A DNA stretch of 64,000 bases, taken from Eleusine coracana subsp. coracana (taxonomy: Eukaryota; Streptophyta; Magnoliopsida; Poales; Poaceae). The notes below the pieces were generated by a model. It was not told the DNA's origin and made no database searches. It was given only the letters and a program-made list of their open reading frames with translations. Each line of letters begins with the position of its first letter. Within the stretch, counting starts at the first letter, position 1. Shown piece by piece: positions 10,441 to 21,550 of this stretch. The stretch spans positions 34,532,658 to 34,596,657 of the forward strand of contig CM064433.1 in the NCBI GenBank assembly GCA_032690845.1, read 5' to 3'. A program made the position numbers and the translations under genes.

Positions 10441-13400
10441 CTAATTCCAGGAGAAGTTTACCTGATATCTGATACTTTGGATTTCACACCACTTCTTTAG
10501 TTTGGGGCAGAGAAAAATGGTGGTAAATTCGGGAATGACTGGTAACAATTCGTTGAGCTGGAGAAGATGACAGTGAAGTAGTGCCAAACTTTCTAAGTTG
10601 CTCAAATACTTCAGACCTGCGATGTGTATGAGTCCTTGGCAGTCTGATATTTCGATTTCAGTGAACATCGAAGGATCAAATATGTTTAAGTGCAAAGATA
10701 GAAGCTTATGGCACCCTTCAACCACCAAAGATGCCAACAGCGGTGGAAATTTCATTTCAGGAAGCATATAAAGTAATGGACAATCTGCTATAGTCAAACT
10801 GTGGAGCAAGTTCAGTTCCTCCAAATCCATTAGTGCTACAAGCTTCGGGCATCCCCTGATCTCCAGCTTGCGCAGTGTAGAAAGGGCTCCATGGAAGGAT
10901 GGAATACCACATGAATTTTCAAAACCGAACTTTAAAAGCCGCAGTTCAGGTGGCAGCCAATTATTTGGTGACAAAATCAATTCTGGTACCTTCTCAGGAC
11001 AAATATCAAGAGACATATGTTCAATGGATTGGAAATAAGCAACGCCATTCTCCTTCGCCCATTTCACATCTGAAATCTTCATCATTTTTGGGATCTGTTG
11101 AATGGAAAAAACAATTGGGATGGGATGTGACGTAACAATCTAGTTTAGACATTTCTCACGAATAGAAGAAATAAACAGGGGAAGATTCACATAGATACAA
11201 AATTGTTTCTATGGAAGACAAGTACTAACATCTGTATATTCAATCATTACCTTTTATTACCCTTAGTATGCCATGTCTTGCTACCAAATAAGTAAGTAAC
11301 CGAATGCAGATTATGTTACAAAAAAATCAAGAAGAACATAATACCTGATAGTAAAATTCTTGTTCATCACACCACTCCTTCATTCCAGGGCAATTATCAA
11401 CGAACACATGCTGAGGCCTAAACGACAGCTTCTCTTTATGAAACACGATGAGTTCAGGACAATGAGCTATATACAAGCTCCCAAGACAACGAAGATTTTT
11501 TAGCCCATACAAGGATTTCAAATTTGGACAGTCTCTGATATCAAGAGTCTGCAGTTCTGATGGTTCATTATAAGCCGAAAGCTGTAGATCAGTGAGAGAT
11601 AAATTCCATATTTTTAGATTCCTGACAGAACAAAAATAAGGGATTTTTCTAAGCTTGTAGCAGTTTCTTATAGTAATCCTTTGCATCTTTGGGTAATCGG
11701 AATCCTCCGCTTCCCACAAATACTGTAGATCACACAAATCATCAAGTTCTAACTCCACCAGAGCAGGAAATATTACCTCTCTAAGCTTGCATCCATTGTC
11801 GCATTTCTGACATTGGAAAGAGTAATGATTCAATATTCTGATCTTTGAAATCTGAACAAGCTTAAGACATCTTAGTTTCATTAGATTCCCTACGCATAAT
11901 GGAATCTCAGCAATGGTATCACAGCTCTGCAGGCAGAGCGTTTCCAAATTATAAAACTGAGAAAATGGATGAAGTGACGAGCCAATGAATCCGAGAGAGA
12001 GATGGAGATATCTTAAACTGAAAAGCTTGCAAGATTCTACAGAAAATTCTTTCCGACAAGTGGATATGATCAGCTTTTCTAGGCTGTAAAGATTGCATAT
12101 TGATTCTTCAAAATCCTTCGTATTCTGGCCAATCAATGAATCACAATTAGTTACATGAAGATAACGCAAGCGCTTCAGATACTGGATAGCAGATATGTAG
12201 CTACTATTTGTACATGAATCTAGTACAAGAGCCCTCAAGTATGTTAATTTGTTTATGCCAATATGATAACATGTCAAAGATTTTAACACCAATGTTCTTA
12301 AATAATTCATCTGATGCAGATATAGCACTTTGTATCTTTTTTCCTTTACTTGAGATGGTGGCACTTGGTTTCGGATGGTAGTAATGTGTCTATGCCCTTC
12401 TGCTAGCAAATGTTCCATTCCCCATACTAAATTCATGAAACCCTGCGTTAAATCAGATGAAGGTGACAGTAAAGTATCCATTATGCTCCTAGAAAATGTT
12501 ATGGTCCTAGTAGGAGGTGTTACGGTCCTGGGAGAGTCATACATTCCATTGTATATGAACTGAGAGTTTGAACTAGACATAACCTTAGAATGGTCCCACT
12601 GACTATTTAGCCTGGAATAGAATTTGCTCTTGTCTAACCGAATAAATAAGTGATGAACCTTATTTTCCACGTTCCCTTCATCACCAGACGTTACAGCAAG
12701 CACATAGTTGGACAGGGATTTTGCAAGGTCCCAAATCATATCATGCAATCGAAACCGTTGATTTGACAAAGGCAATTGTTTCGAGGTAGCCTTTCTTTTT
12801 CTTCCACGCAAACTCTGAATTAATGCTCGTATGTGCCACTCGCCATAGTTCTGATCAATGTTGAAGAGTTGATCAGAGATAATTTCGGTTGATGATTCTG
12901 TGTGTGACTTTTCTGAGAACTGGCGAGCGCAACCAACGTCCGAACATGTGTCAATAAGTGATCTTTCGTTCAACTCATCAAAGTACTCACCAGCAACTTC
13001 CTCTGGTGTTTTACAACTTTTAGAATCAATATACCCATGAGCAATCCACAAATGAATCATGTCATCCTTCGTAAACGGCTGACCTTTTGGGTATAAACTG
13101 CATAGCAAGAAACATGGTTTGAGCCTTGCTGGCAGTTGATAAAAGCTCAACCTAAGAGCAGAGAATATCTCTTCACTATCATCTGAATATTCCCAAAACT
13201 CACTTTCTGATATTTCCATCCAAGTCTGCATATCCATCTTGGAACGTAACAGGCAGCCTATCGACTTAATTGCCAGTGGTAGGCCACTACACTTATGCAT
13301 AATGTTCCTACCAACCTGAACCAAACCGGATTTTTCATTGATGCTACTACCTCGAAAAGCATAGCATTGGAACAACTGCCAACAGTTATCTTCAGGTAAT

Positions 13401-14661
13401 AAGCCAAGGAAAAAAGGATGGGATGTTCCCACAAGTTGTGCGACCTCCTTACTCCTAGTAGTCACCAGGATTGTCACACTTTGAGCAAACTTGAGTGGAC
13501 GCAGAAAATCTTGCCAACAACTTTGCCGTTCAATCCATAGATCATCCAGAACCAGGAACACACTCTTTGTAAGTACCTCTTGCTTCAGAGCATCATGAAC
13601 AGCACTTAGTTCACTGTATGCACATGGTTGCCTGGTAAAAGACTCAGTGATCGCAATCGCCAGCCTGCGTAAATCAAATGTTTGGGAGACATGAACCCAA
13701 CCCATAAGATCATAACTTACTTGGACTCCGCTATCGTTATAAACCATCTGTGCCATCGTGGTCTTTCCTATGCCACCCATCCCAACGATTGGCAAAATGT
13801 TAATTCCTAAGCACTGTTTGTAAGACATGACGGACTTTATAATGTGCTCTTTCTCCTTGATCCTACCAAAAACACAGGATTCATCCAGTAGGTGGCTAGT
13901 TGCTCTTGATTGCCAATGGGAATCCCTTCCTATAATTCTTTCGCCATCCTCTGGTCTGAGTTGCAGGGCCGCTCGATCTCTGGAGACCTCCTCGAACCGA
14001 CAACGGATCTCCCTTATTTGCTGCGAATAGACTAATGGTTATTTGCCTGAAAGCAAATAATTATTAGTAGGAAATGCAACAAACAACGGTGTCAGTATCA
14101 CCTGGCTGATGCTATTATCCTTGTCATCTGTCCTGAGATGCGGGGTGGCTCGATCCGTAGAGAACACCACAATTTGCTGCAAATATCGAGGGTTATCAGA
14201 TGCCAAAACCTAAAATGGCTTGAGCAGTGAGGCACCTAGAAACACTTCAAAATCATAAAGAAAAAGAGGCAAACGGACCGGTAGTTGTTTAAACATTAGG
14301 CCATAATTGTCGAACCCGTTATTGTCATATGGTCAATCAATGCTGGTTTCATCTCACTCTTCCCAAGATTGTCACATCAACTTTTTGACTTTATTTTACA
14401 AAATGAAACAACCGAGTCTCAGTGTGAAGTTTGATAGGTTTATAAAAATATTAAATTATTGTATGGAATTATGATCAAATGCTGGAGATTTTTTGTTGGG
14501 ATAAAAGAAAAAGACTCTCATTCCATTTTCAATTGGCTTTCCAAATATTTAATATTGGAAAGGGTGACCATAACCTTTTATGAAGATGAAAGGAATGTGC
14601 ACTTTCATAAAACAATTCCTTACCATGTCACCATTTTCGCTGATATAGCATCTAATTAATC

Positions 14662-14735
<74 letters not shown>

Positions 14736-15104
14736 AAAATCTATTCTACTCTCAGATGTAGTTACTCCCATGCTCAAAAATCCACTTTGGGTATATGTTC
14801 ATACTTATTTATTATTTGGAGTATGTACACATACTTAAAACAAGATTTTTGAGAGTGATAACCATAAAAATTTTTGAATGATCTTCTAGTTATAAGCATA
14901 CGAACATATATCATATTTACTGTTATATAAAAGTAAGTATATCCCCATACTTCATGTATCCCAACAAAGAAAAGTGAGTATGTGCACATACCCTCTAGTA
15001 TGACTACATACTTAATTTATAAATCTCAAGTATGTAGTGATACTCTCTAGATTATGAGATATATACGTGGGAGTAGCTACTCCTGAGAGTAGTAAAAAGG
15101 CCTC

Positions 15105-15157
<53 letters not shown>

Positions 15158-16740
15158 CAAGAAAAGAAGCTATCACGTTTGCTCCCAGGGCCTAAAAATT
15201 CCCATGTTAATCCGAGAAAAAAAGAAACAGAAAATTATCCACAACTGTCATTATGATAAAACTGAACTAAAATACCCTTATATTTACTTTTTTATTACTC
15301 ACCATCACCCTTATTGAAAATTATCAAAAAAAGGGGAAAAATACTAACATTTCAAAAACAAAACTCGTTGGGCCAAATTCACGTGAAAAAGCAAAATCTT
15401 GCTGCTTGTGCTAACGTTTTAGAAGCAAAACCAGCCAGGTCAAATTAATGGGAAGTAGGGCAAAATCTTGTTGCTTGAAGGCTCTAGAATCTGGAAAAAC
15501 TTCCACACTATAGTATCATCTAGGTAGAAAATCACCCAACAAAAGGATCTAGCAAACTTACGCTAAAAATGTTGATTGACAGGTTTGATTATTTTCTATA
15601 TTATGGCTGGTGCGATTGAGATTATTTTAGCAGAGAGAGACAAAGAGAAGAAAATGGGCTCACCGGTAGATGTGATGATGGTGTTGTTTTACTTTCTCTT
15701 TAGGCACCAGACGGAGAAAACTAGGTTGAAAATTAAATATAAGTTTGCATATTACATTTTTAAGTGAAAGGTATAATTTAGGTTGAAAATTAAATATAAA
15801 TTTGCATATTATATTTTTAATCAAATGGTATAATTTGATTGATGCAAGTGAAAGTATATAATTTAAATAAAATTATACTAGTCAGTTTTTCTATAAGATA
15901 TCAAAATTAACATCGTAAATGCATGGGTAGGTGGATTAGTTATAATTGAAAGGCCCATTAAAACTGGCCTAAGAATACTATACATCCAAGATTGTTGACT
16001 CGATGTCTCATATATGCACATTTATGAATTTTTGACTCCCATTACATTATGCGAGAAAAGGAAAAGGAGCAATCATTTGTTAAAGAAAAAAGGGAAATGG
16101 GGCAATAAAATGTGTCACCTTACTGGTATCACCATCGTCCTGAGGGCTAAGCTGCGGCACGGCCCGATCAGACGAGATGTCTAGCCGGCGTGTGATTTTC
16201 CTGATCCTCTGCGACTTCAATAATTAACATGTGGTTATCTGCCGAGGAGGCTATTAAGTATAGGAGGGAATGCAGAAGAAACTTTGTCACCTCACAGAGG
16301 CCATGATCCTCGTCGCCGTCGTGCGTCCGCTTGCCTGAGGACGTTGAGGGGGAGTCGGCGAAGACGGCGGCGGCGGTCTGCTGGGCCTGACGCCTGAGCA
16401 GCTCGTAGCGGTAATCGTCAAGGACGTCCTCCGCGTCGCGAGCCAAGTCTGTGAGCTCCTCGATCCACAGCTTGACGGAGCTGTCCCGGACCTCTCGCTC
16501 CCCGGCGTCGTCGAGTGTGGCCTGGATCCGCCGTAGCAGGCGCTGCAGCCGCCGCACGTCGGCGGAAACTGCGTACTGCCCACCGCGAAGAGGGGTAGAT
16601 GCCGCCGGCGGAATCCGAAGTAGATCGAGCAGCTTGCTCGCTGAACACAGGAGAGATGATACTAGACCACTCGCCATTGACAAGCAGTCAATGTTCGTTC
16701 GGTCGGTCGGTCCACATGCTGAACCATCTTTTGTATCCAA
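10441..16740 (-). CDS. CC-NB-LRR (NLR) disease-resistance-type protein, five predicted exons
   Basis: Predicted exons, all phase 0 with GT-AG borders: 16740-16291, 16208-16119, 14176-14102, 14020-11345, 11094-10441; about 1314 residues. Start at 16740; an ATG at 16677 (MASGLVSS, typical of the family) is equally likely. Exon 1 holds an Rx-type coiled coil with an EDVID-like AEDVLDDY. Exon 4 holds the NB-ARC: P-loop GMGGIGKTT (about residue 285), RNBS-A, kinase-2 FLVLDDLW, RNBS-B LVTTRSKE, GLPLA, RNBS-D CFLLCSLYPK and LHD in place of MHD. Irregular LRRs follow through exon 5. Known role: cytosolic immune receptor that binds ATP/ADP. Odd: two extra mini-exons, a duplicated LRR exon, and a basic insert (RGRKRK) before LHD. 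No disabling lesion seen. Specificity unknown. Confidence 0.9.
14665..14732. repeat. (TA)n microsatellite in NLR intron 2
   Basis: 34 TA dinucleotides without interruption, abutting the left side of the MITE at 14745. Confidence 0.95.
14745..15095. mobile_element. MITE in NLR intron 2
   Basis: Ends are inverted repeats of about 26 bases: left CTACTCTCAGATGTAG-TTACTCCCA, right (as reverse complement) CTACTCTCAGGAGTAG-CTACTCCCA. No coding capacity. TA-repeat tracts flank it on both sides, as expected for an element preferring TA targets, or because the tracts grew from a TA target duplication. Superfamily not determined. Confidence 0.7.
15108..15154. repeat. (TA)n microsatellite right of the MITE
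   Basis: About 23 TA units following CCTCC. It mirrors the tract on the other side of the MITE. Confidence 0.95.
15187..15280. repeat. Dispersed AT-rich repeat, copy 2
   Basis: Same sequence family and orientation as 10207-10300. It lies in NLR intron 2. Confidence 0.6.
15723..15836. repeat. 57-base tandem duplication in NLR intron 2
   Basis: AGGTTGAAAATTAAATATAA starts at 15723 and again at 15780. The two units differ at a few positions (for example TATTACATTTTT versus TATTATATTTTT). Confidence 0.85.
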
Positions 16741-17013
16741 AGAGTCAATGACAAATCAATGAACGATTGGATCAGGATTGTGGAAAACTGTGGCGACTTT
16801 TGTACCACTCAATTCGAGTGGTTTTCATAATTCACCAGTAACGACTTACCTAATAATTCATTTTAGCTGCCGGTTTTAAACTGTGTGATTAATTCATTAC
16901 TGCTACACTGGCCATGATCGGTGCATACCAACCCGCGCAGCCCCACGATACAGTCATTTGTCCTCCCGTGATCACTACTGAAATCCTCCTGTTTTCCTAC
17001 CATTTTTTTTTAA
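16741..17013 (-). promoter_or_regulatory. Upstream region of the NLR gene with W-box cores
   Basis: This is the proximal promoter/5' UTR space before the LINE-like insertion at 17014. On the minus strand a W-box core TTGACT lies at 16743-16748 and another TTGAC just inside the first ATG (about 16687-16691). W-boxes bind WRKY factors and are common near defence genes, but the motif is short. No clear TATA box was seen, so the region is annotated by position. Confidence 0.3.
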
Positions 17014-17034
17014 TTTTCCTTGAGAAAGAATCTT

Positions 17035-18871
17035 TTTTTTGAAAATCCGAAAACATAAAATGTGTTTCGACGTGTATATATAAGAAGAAGTTGCCTCAGA
17101 AACGAGACCATATCATACAAACTAAGAAAAAGAAAAATAACAACATCATCAAATCCTCAACGACGGTCGAAAACAACCAATTCAAACAGGAGGAAAACAC
17201 CCGCTCCATTAGTGAAGCTCATCGCATGCTATCCTTGCCAAGCTTAAGAATGATAAGCAGCTTGGACACCACCATGGCGGCCTCAGCACCTGACTTGAAA
17301 TCATCACACCTTGACGCCTCACACAACGGTTTGTTACATGTCATCGTCACCAAGCTCAATCGTACATCACGATGTAGCAGCTTCGACTTCACAGAACAAA
17401 CCATCATGAAAACATCTTGAAATGCAATTCCATCATGACAAGGCCTCACCAAGGGTCACTGCTGTAGAAGCAACAACAAGCATCACCATCAACATCACAG
17501 AAAAGAGGTCGTCTTTGTCATTTTGAGCAACATCGATGGACTCGAACGAAAAGGAAACTCCAAGGCAACACCTCCAACAAGGTAACGACATCCATGGCGT
17601 CGTTGTTGCCCACTCCAGCAAGCTAGAGCTTGGGTTTTCACCCGGAGAAACCTCATGGCTGGCTGCATAATGTGGGGATCCTACAACAACACCTCCAACA
17701 AGGAGAACGACACCCGAAGATGTCATCGTTGCCAACTCAATAGAAACGCCAAGCATAGCTTTCGCCAGATCCCCACCCCTACAAGCCACCATGCCGCCCT
17801 TGCACCACCATGTCACCGTCATGACTTTGACAACACCTCATCGTCACCATCACCGCCATGTCTCAGCAGCATCGTCTGCACAGCTTCCACAGACCCCTTC
17901 ACTGTCGTCACATCACCACCGACGACCTCCACCGAGACACCACTGCTGCCACAATAACCACACCACCATTGGTGTGCATCTGAACCTCACTTCTGCACCT
18001 CCAAAATTGCTGCTGCCACAACCTCTATGCACCACCTCCGGTCCCACTCACTGACCCGCCATGGCCAGCAACCAGACGCCCGTGTGCCGACGTAGAACGT
18101 CCGCGCACAGGACCATCGCGCACAAGCTCCTCGCACCACGCAGGCTAGTGAGGTGCGCGCCAGCTGCGCCGCCCCTGCTGTCCATGTGCATGATCACCGC
18201 ACCGCCTCCGCCGTCTACGTGCGAAGCCACAACACCACAGATCTAGCTTGCCACCGTGTGAGGCCGTCCTCAACACGAGCGGCACACCATGCCGCCTCCA
18301 ACCCCATGCACACGGTCGCCAGGGCCGTGCCGCCTCCTACCGCGCACCGACGCCACTGCCTCTTGCTGCGTGCGGCCCAATAACAGATCCAGCCCTCCAG
18401 CCACTGCCACCTGCCTACAAGCGAGGAGTCGGCGGCCGCGCACAGAGGCCACCCGCCTACGTGGAAGCCATCTTGTCTCAACCGCCGCATGCATTCGTCT
18501 CTCTTTGACGTCACGAACCGCGGTCGTCCTTCACCGCCGTAGCAACCTTCCACAGGCAATTCTCGACCAAATCCAGTTGGGACCTCGATAGATCTGACCT
18601 TCCCCAGGCTGGATTTGCTTCTCCATCTTGAAGAAGACCAAGCAATGGCCTCCTCCATGCCGCACAACCACGCAGCACACCACCATGCGAGCTGCATCTG
18701 GACCAAATCAACGCAAGTGCCTCGCCGCCGCCGTCCTTGCTTACTATGCGGGTTGCCGACAGCTTGCTTCGACGGTGGCGCGGCAGGGAGGAGGTGAGGA
18801 GAGGGCAGGCGGCGGCTAGGGTTGGTCGCCCCCGAGTTGCTCAGGAGAGAGCGACGTGGGGGAGGAGGCAT
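17035..18871 (-). mobile_element. LINE-like retroposon with 21-base target-site duplication
   Basis: The same 21 bases (core GAGAAAGAATCTT, one mismatch) lie immediately left (17014-17034) and right (18872-18892). A T run at the left end is the poly(A) tail of a minus-strand insertion. On the minus strand it starts TGCCTCCTCCCCCACGTCG with a 218-codon open frame (18871-18215) that has no recognisable endonuclease or RT motif. The interior has AACACCTCCAACAAGG-type words twice (17562 and 17690), a composition I know from non-coding LINE-like repeats of grasses. Size and missing RT suggest a 5'-truncated or non-autonomous copy. It separates the NLR promoter from distal sequence. Confidence 0.7.
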
Positions 18872-18892
18872 TTTTCCTAGAGAAAGAATCTT

Positions 18893-20398
18893 GCCCTACC
18901 GTTTTGTTCAAAACACCGTAGAGCACTCTATCTTTCCTGTCAAAGTTACCATGGAAATCTTGTAGGGGTAAGGCTTCCCTACTGCGTTTTGCTTTTTTTC
19001 TTTCTAGTAATTTGGGGGCTAGGGAAACCTGTAGATTCTAATAGGGGACATAATTCTCTCTTCTCAGCTTCTACCGCTCTCTTTCTTAAAGTTAAAACTC
19101 ATGTGTCTCCTTGCTGAGAACAGCTACAAAATGAAAACAGGTCATATATTTAGAGATATGTTATGGTGCTTGGGAGGTACCATGGGTTCCTCCCCATTCA
19201 ATAAATCCTAATCATTGATGTTAAAAATATAATTATGAGCCTAATTAATTTTTATTAGGGGTATTTTGGTAACTGATCCGGGCTCGCTATGCTCTCTTGT
19301 CCTCTCTTGTCTCATCTCAGCTCCTGTTGCCGCTGTTACCCTGCGTCGCTCCCGCAGTGACCTCTAAATCTCCAATCCTTGCTGCTTCCTTTGTACCCCT
19401 TCAACCTGAATCTTGATTGGTGAAGGTTGTCGGGGTCCATATGGCAATCATGACATGGTTGCGGTGCCGACAAAAAGGAGCCTGAAGAAGGCAAGCAACA
19501 ACCCTAATAGAGCTAGGGGAATGAGCAGTGGATTGTTGATTTTCTCCGGACGGGTCCTAATGGGCATGTTGGCTATTCTGTGTAGGGTCAGCTAGAACGA
19601 CAAAGACACCCTAAGGAAAAGAATAGTAATGAGAACATTTAAATGTCGTATAAGATGTTGATGACAGGGGTAGCCACGCCGGAGCAGAAGAGTGCAATCT
19701 GAAGGCCTGTTTCTGTCCTTCTAGATGGTATCATAGGGACAACTATCCGATTAATTTCAATTCCAAAAATCCAAATCTAGAAAATCCCCTAGGTCTTGCC
19801 CGACACTGGCTCTGATGACGGCATGCTGCGGTAGCAATGCAAGCGCAATCGATGGTGCATGGGCAAATTGTTCGTGAAGACGGCATGCTGCGGCAGCCGC
19901 ACTCGATGACAGAATGTTCTCAAAGTGTTGTGGCAGCCACAAAGGTGTGTCGATGACGGCATGCTCACAAAATGTGGCGGAGGTGGTGCCCACATCCTAA
20001 TGCATGAAGTTAAAGTACTATACTATCCTTCAAATTTTATCACTATCTGACCCACCAATTTGTAGTACCTGTCTATAACTTAAAGTACCCTTAGTAGGTA
20101 CCTCCTTGTTATTAACCATTAGATCTCACTAAATGAATGGTTCATACTAATTCCAAACACCATAACAATTCTCATTTAGTTATGTTCTTCTTGTTCCTTT
20201 CTTCACCCTCTTTCACTGTGTGTCATGTCGTCATGTCGTTGGTGTGGTTTAACAATTTTACCCGCCAGCGGTTGTCATTTTCTTCGGTGACATTTCCTTT
20301 TTTTTTTGGTCTGTTTGATTTATAAAGATCAGATGTGCCTAATGACCTTGGTACGAAAAGGACAATAAAAACAAGATTAATTGAGGGCATGTACTTCC
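18893..20398. other. Intergenic stretch without a recognised gene
   Basis: No convincing gene or complete element. The phrase GACGGCATGCT occurs three times (about 19816, 19878 and 19953), twice followed by GCGG-AGC. GGAGGTACC at about 19174 and its reverse complement near 20096 could be the ends of a degenerate DNA transposon, but no target duplication was found. Confidence 0.4.
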
Positions 20399-20994
20399 TG
20401 TTGTGGTTACAAGTCCAGAACAAAAAACTAGGGAACCTGCCAAAAAGGTTTCAGGTTGTACCCTTAGGCCAAAGGCTCTTCGGGCAGGCCTTTGAGAGTA
20501 ACACACGAGCTAAGGCGCACAAAGTAATGCCGAAGGCCCGTGAAATGGGTCCCTTTGGATTAGACTTGTATTATCTTCCCGAGTCCGTACCGAACGACCT
20601 GTACTTGGGATGTGATGGAATGACCCCTTACCAGAGAACAGGGGGAACATTTATAGATTCATGCTCACCTGCTCCCGCTGGTATGTTTACATGTTTACCC
20701 TGAGCCTATATTACATGCTCTATACTCCAGCCTAAGGGTACTCTAGTACTTCAATCATCATCCGGTACACACCCACGGGAGTCAACCTTTGGTACTTGTG
20801 TCATGAGGTCCGCCTTGCCCATACGCCCTCCGGCCGTACCACCCCTTGTCCGTACGCCCTTCAGACGTATAGTGCGACCGAATGACTATTGGGCCGAATC
20901 CCTTCTGGGCCTCTGGTTCATCCTCGACCTTGGCGCCCGCTAATGGGCTTCAATTAGGCCTGGGGCAGACTAGGAGGTGACCTTTCTCCCAACA
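20399..20994 (-). repeat. 3' LTR of the outer gypsy element
   Basis: Pairs with 42724-43322. Preceded by the target duplication CTTCC. Lacks a 4-base TTCA present in the partner. Confidence 0.95.
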
Positions 20995-21550
20995 GCGGCA
21001 CCTCATGGGTCAGATCCGCCTTCGGCAGGACTGAAAGCAGTACCATGCAAAATGGACACCTCTAGCCCCCCCCCCCCCTTGCCACCTTTTCAGGCTTGTT
21101 CGGAGGCCATTGGCAAGCGCGATCTGACGAAGCTGTCTGAAACCAAGAAACACTATCTGACGAAGCTGTCTGAAACCAAGAAACACAAAGTGATCTACAG
21201 AATAGGTTAGCAGTACATCGAAGTATGAGTAACTGGAACTTTTGCTCAATCAACCAACCCTGTACCGAAGGACCCTTGAGTATCCTTGCCGCAATCAATG
21301 CCAGCATCCATCAATGCCCTAGAACAAAACAAACTAACGCACAGAAAATGGGCACCTCTTCAACTTCCACCCCTTCCATGGAATCCGATGACCGCCATGT
21401 GGCGCGCATCAGCTTGTTGCATCACCGGTGAATGGTGGATCGAGAACCGCGTGAGGCGTAGTTCACTGGCTACATAAGCCGACGATTCACCCCCCCTCCC
21501 CCTATTTTTTACTCTTACACCTGAGCGAACCCTTGACCTAACCTTGCGCC
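20995..21550. other. Leader between the 3' LTR and the antisense gene, with a 33-base tandem repeat
   Basis: Contains a C-run at 21066-21078. A 33-base unit (CTGACGAAGCTGTCTGAAAC and on) occurs twice in tandem at about 21123-21188. TACATAAG at 21471-21478 may be a decayed TATA box for the plus-strand antisense gene. No clear polypurine tract is seen beside the LTR on the minus strand. Confidence 0.5.

Larger units (their letters stand above)
14021..16290 (-). repeat. Triplicated mini-exon/intron unit in the NLR gene
   Basis: Exon 2 (30 codons), exon 3 (25 codons) and the first part of exon 4 are homologous: each has I-x-x-I/F followed by DRA-x-P/L-x-L and an acidic tail (LDISSDRAVPQLSPQDDG; FSTDRATPHLRTDD; VSRDRAALQLRPEDG). 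Introns 1 (82 bases) and 3 (81 bases) also align (GCATT-CCTACT, ATAACCA, TCGCAG). All three donors are GTGA(C/T)A. The repeating unit is therefore intron plus exon start. Confidence 0.85.

Noticed and set aside
18215..18871. 218-codon minus-strand frame as a host gene
   Set aside because: It begins at the edge of the retroposon defined by the 21-base duplication and shows no conserved motif, so it is treated as retroposon sequence.
19174..20105. Possible DNA transposon bounded by GGAGGTACC inverted ends
   Set aside because: Only nine bases match and no target duplication was found.
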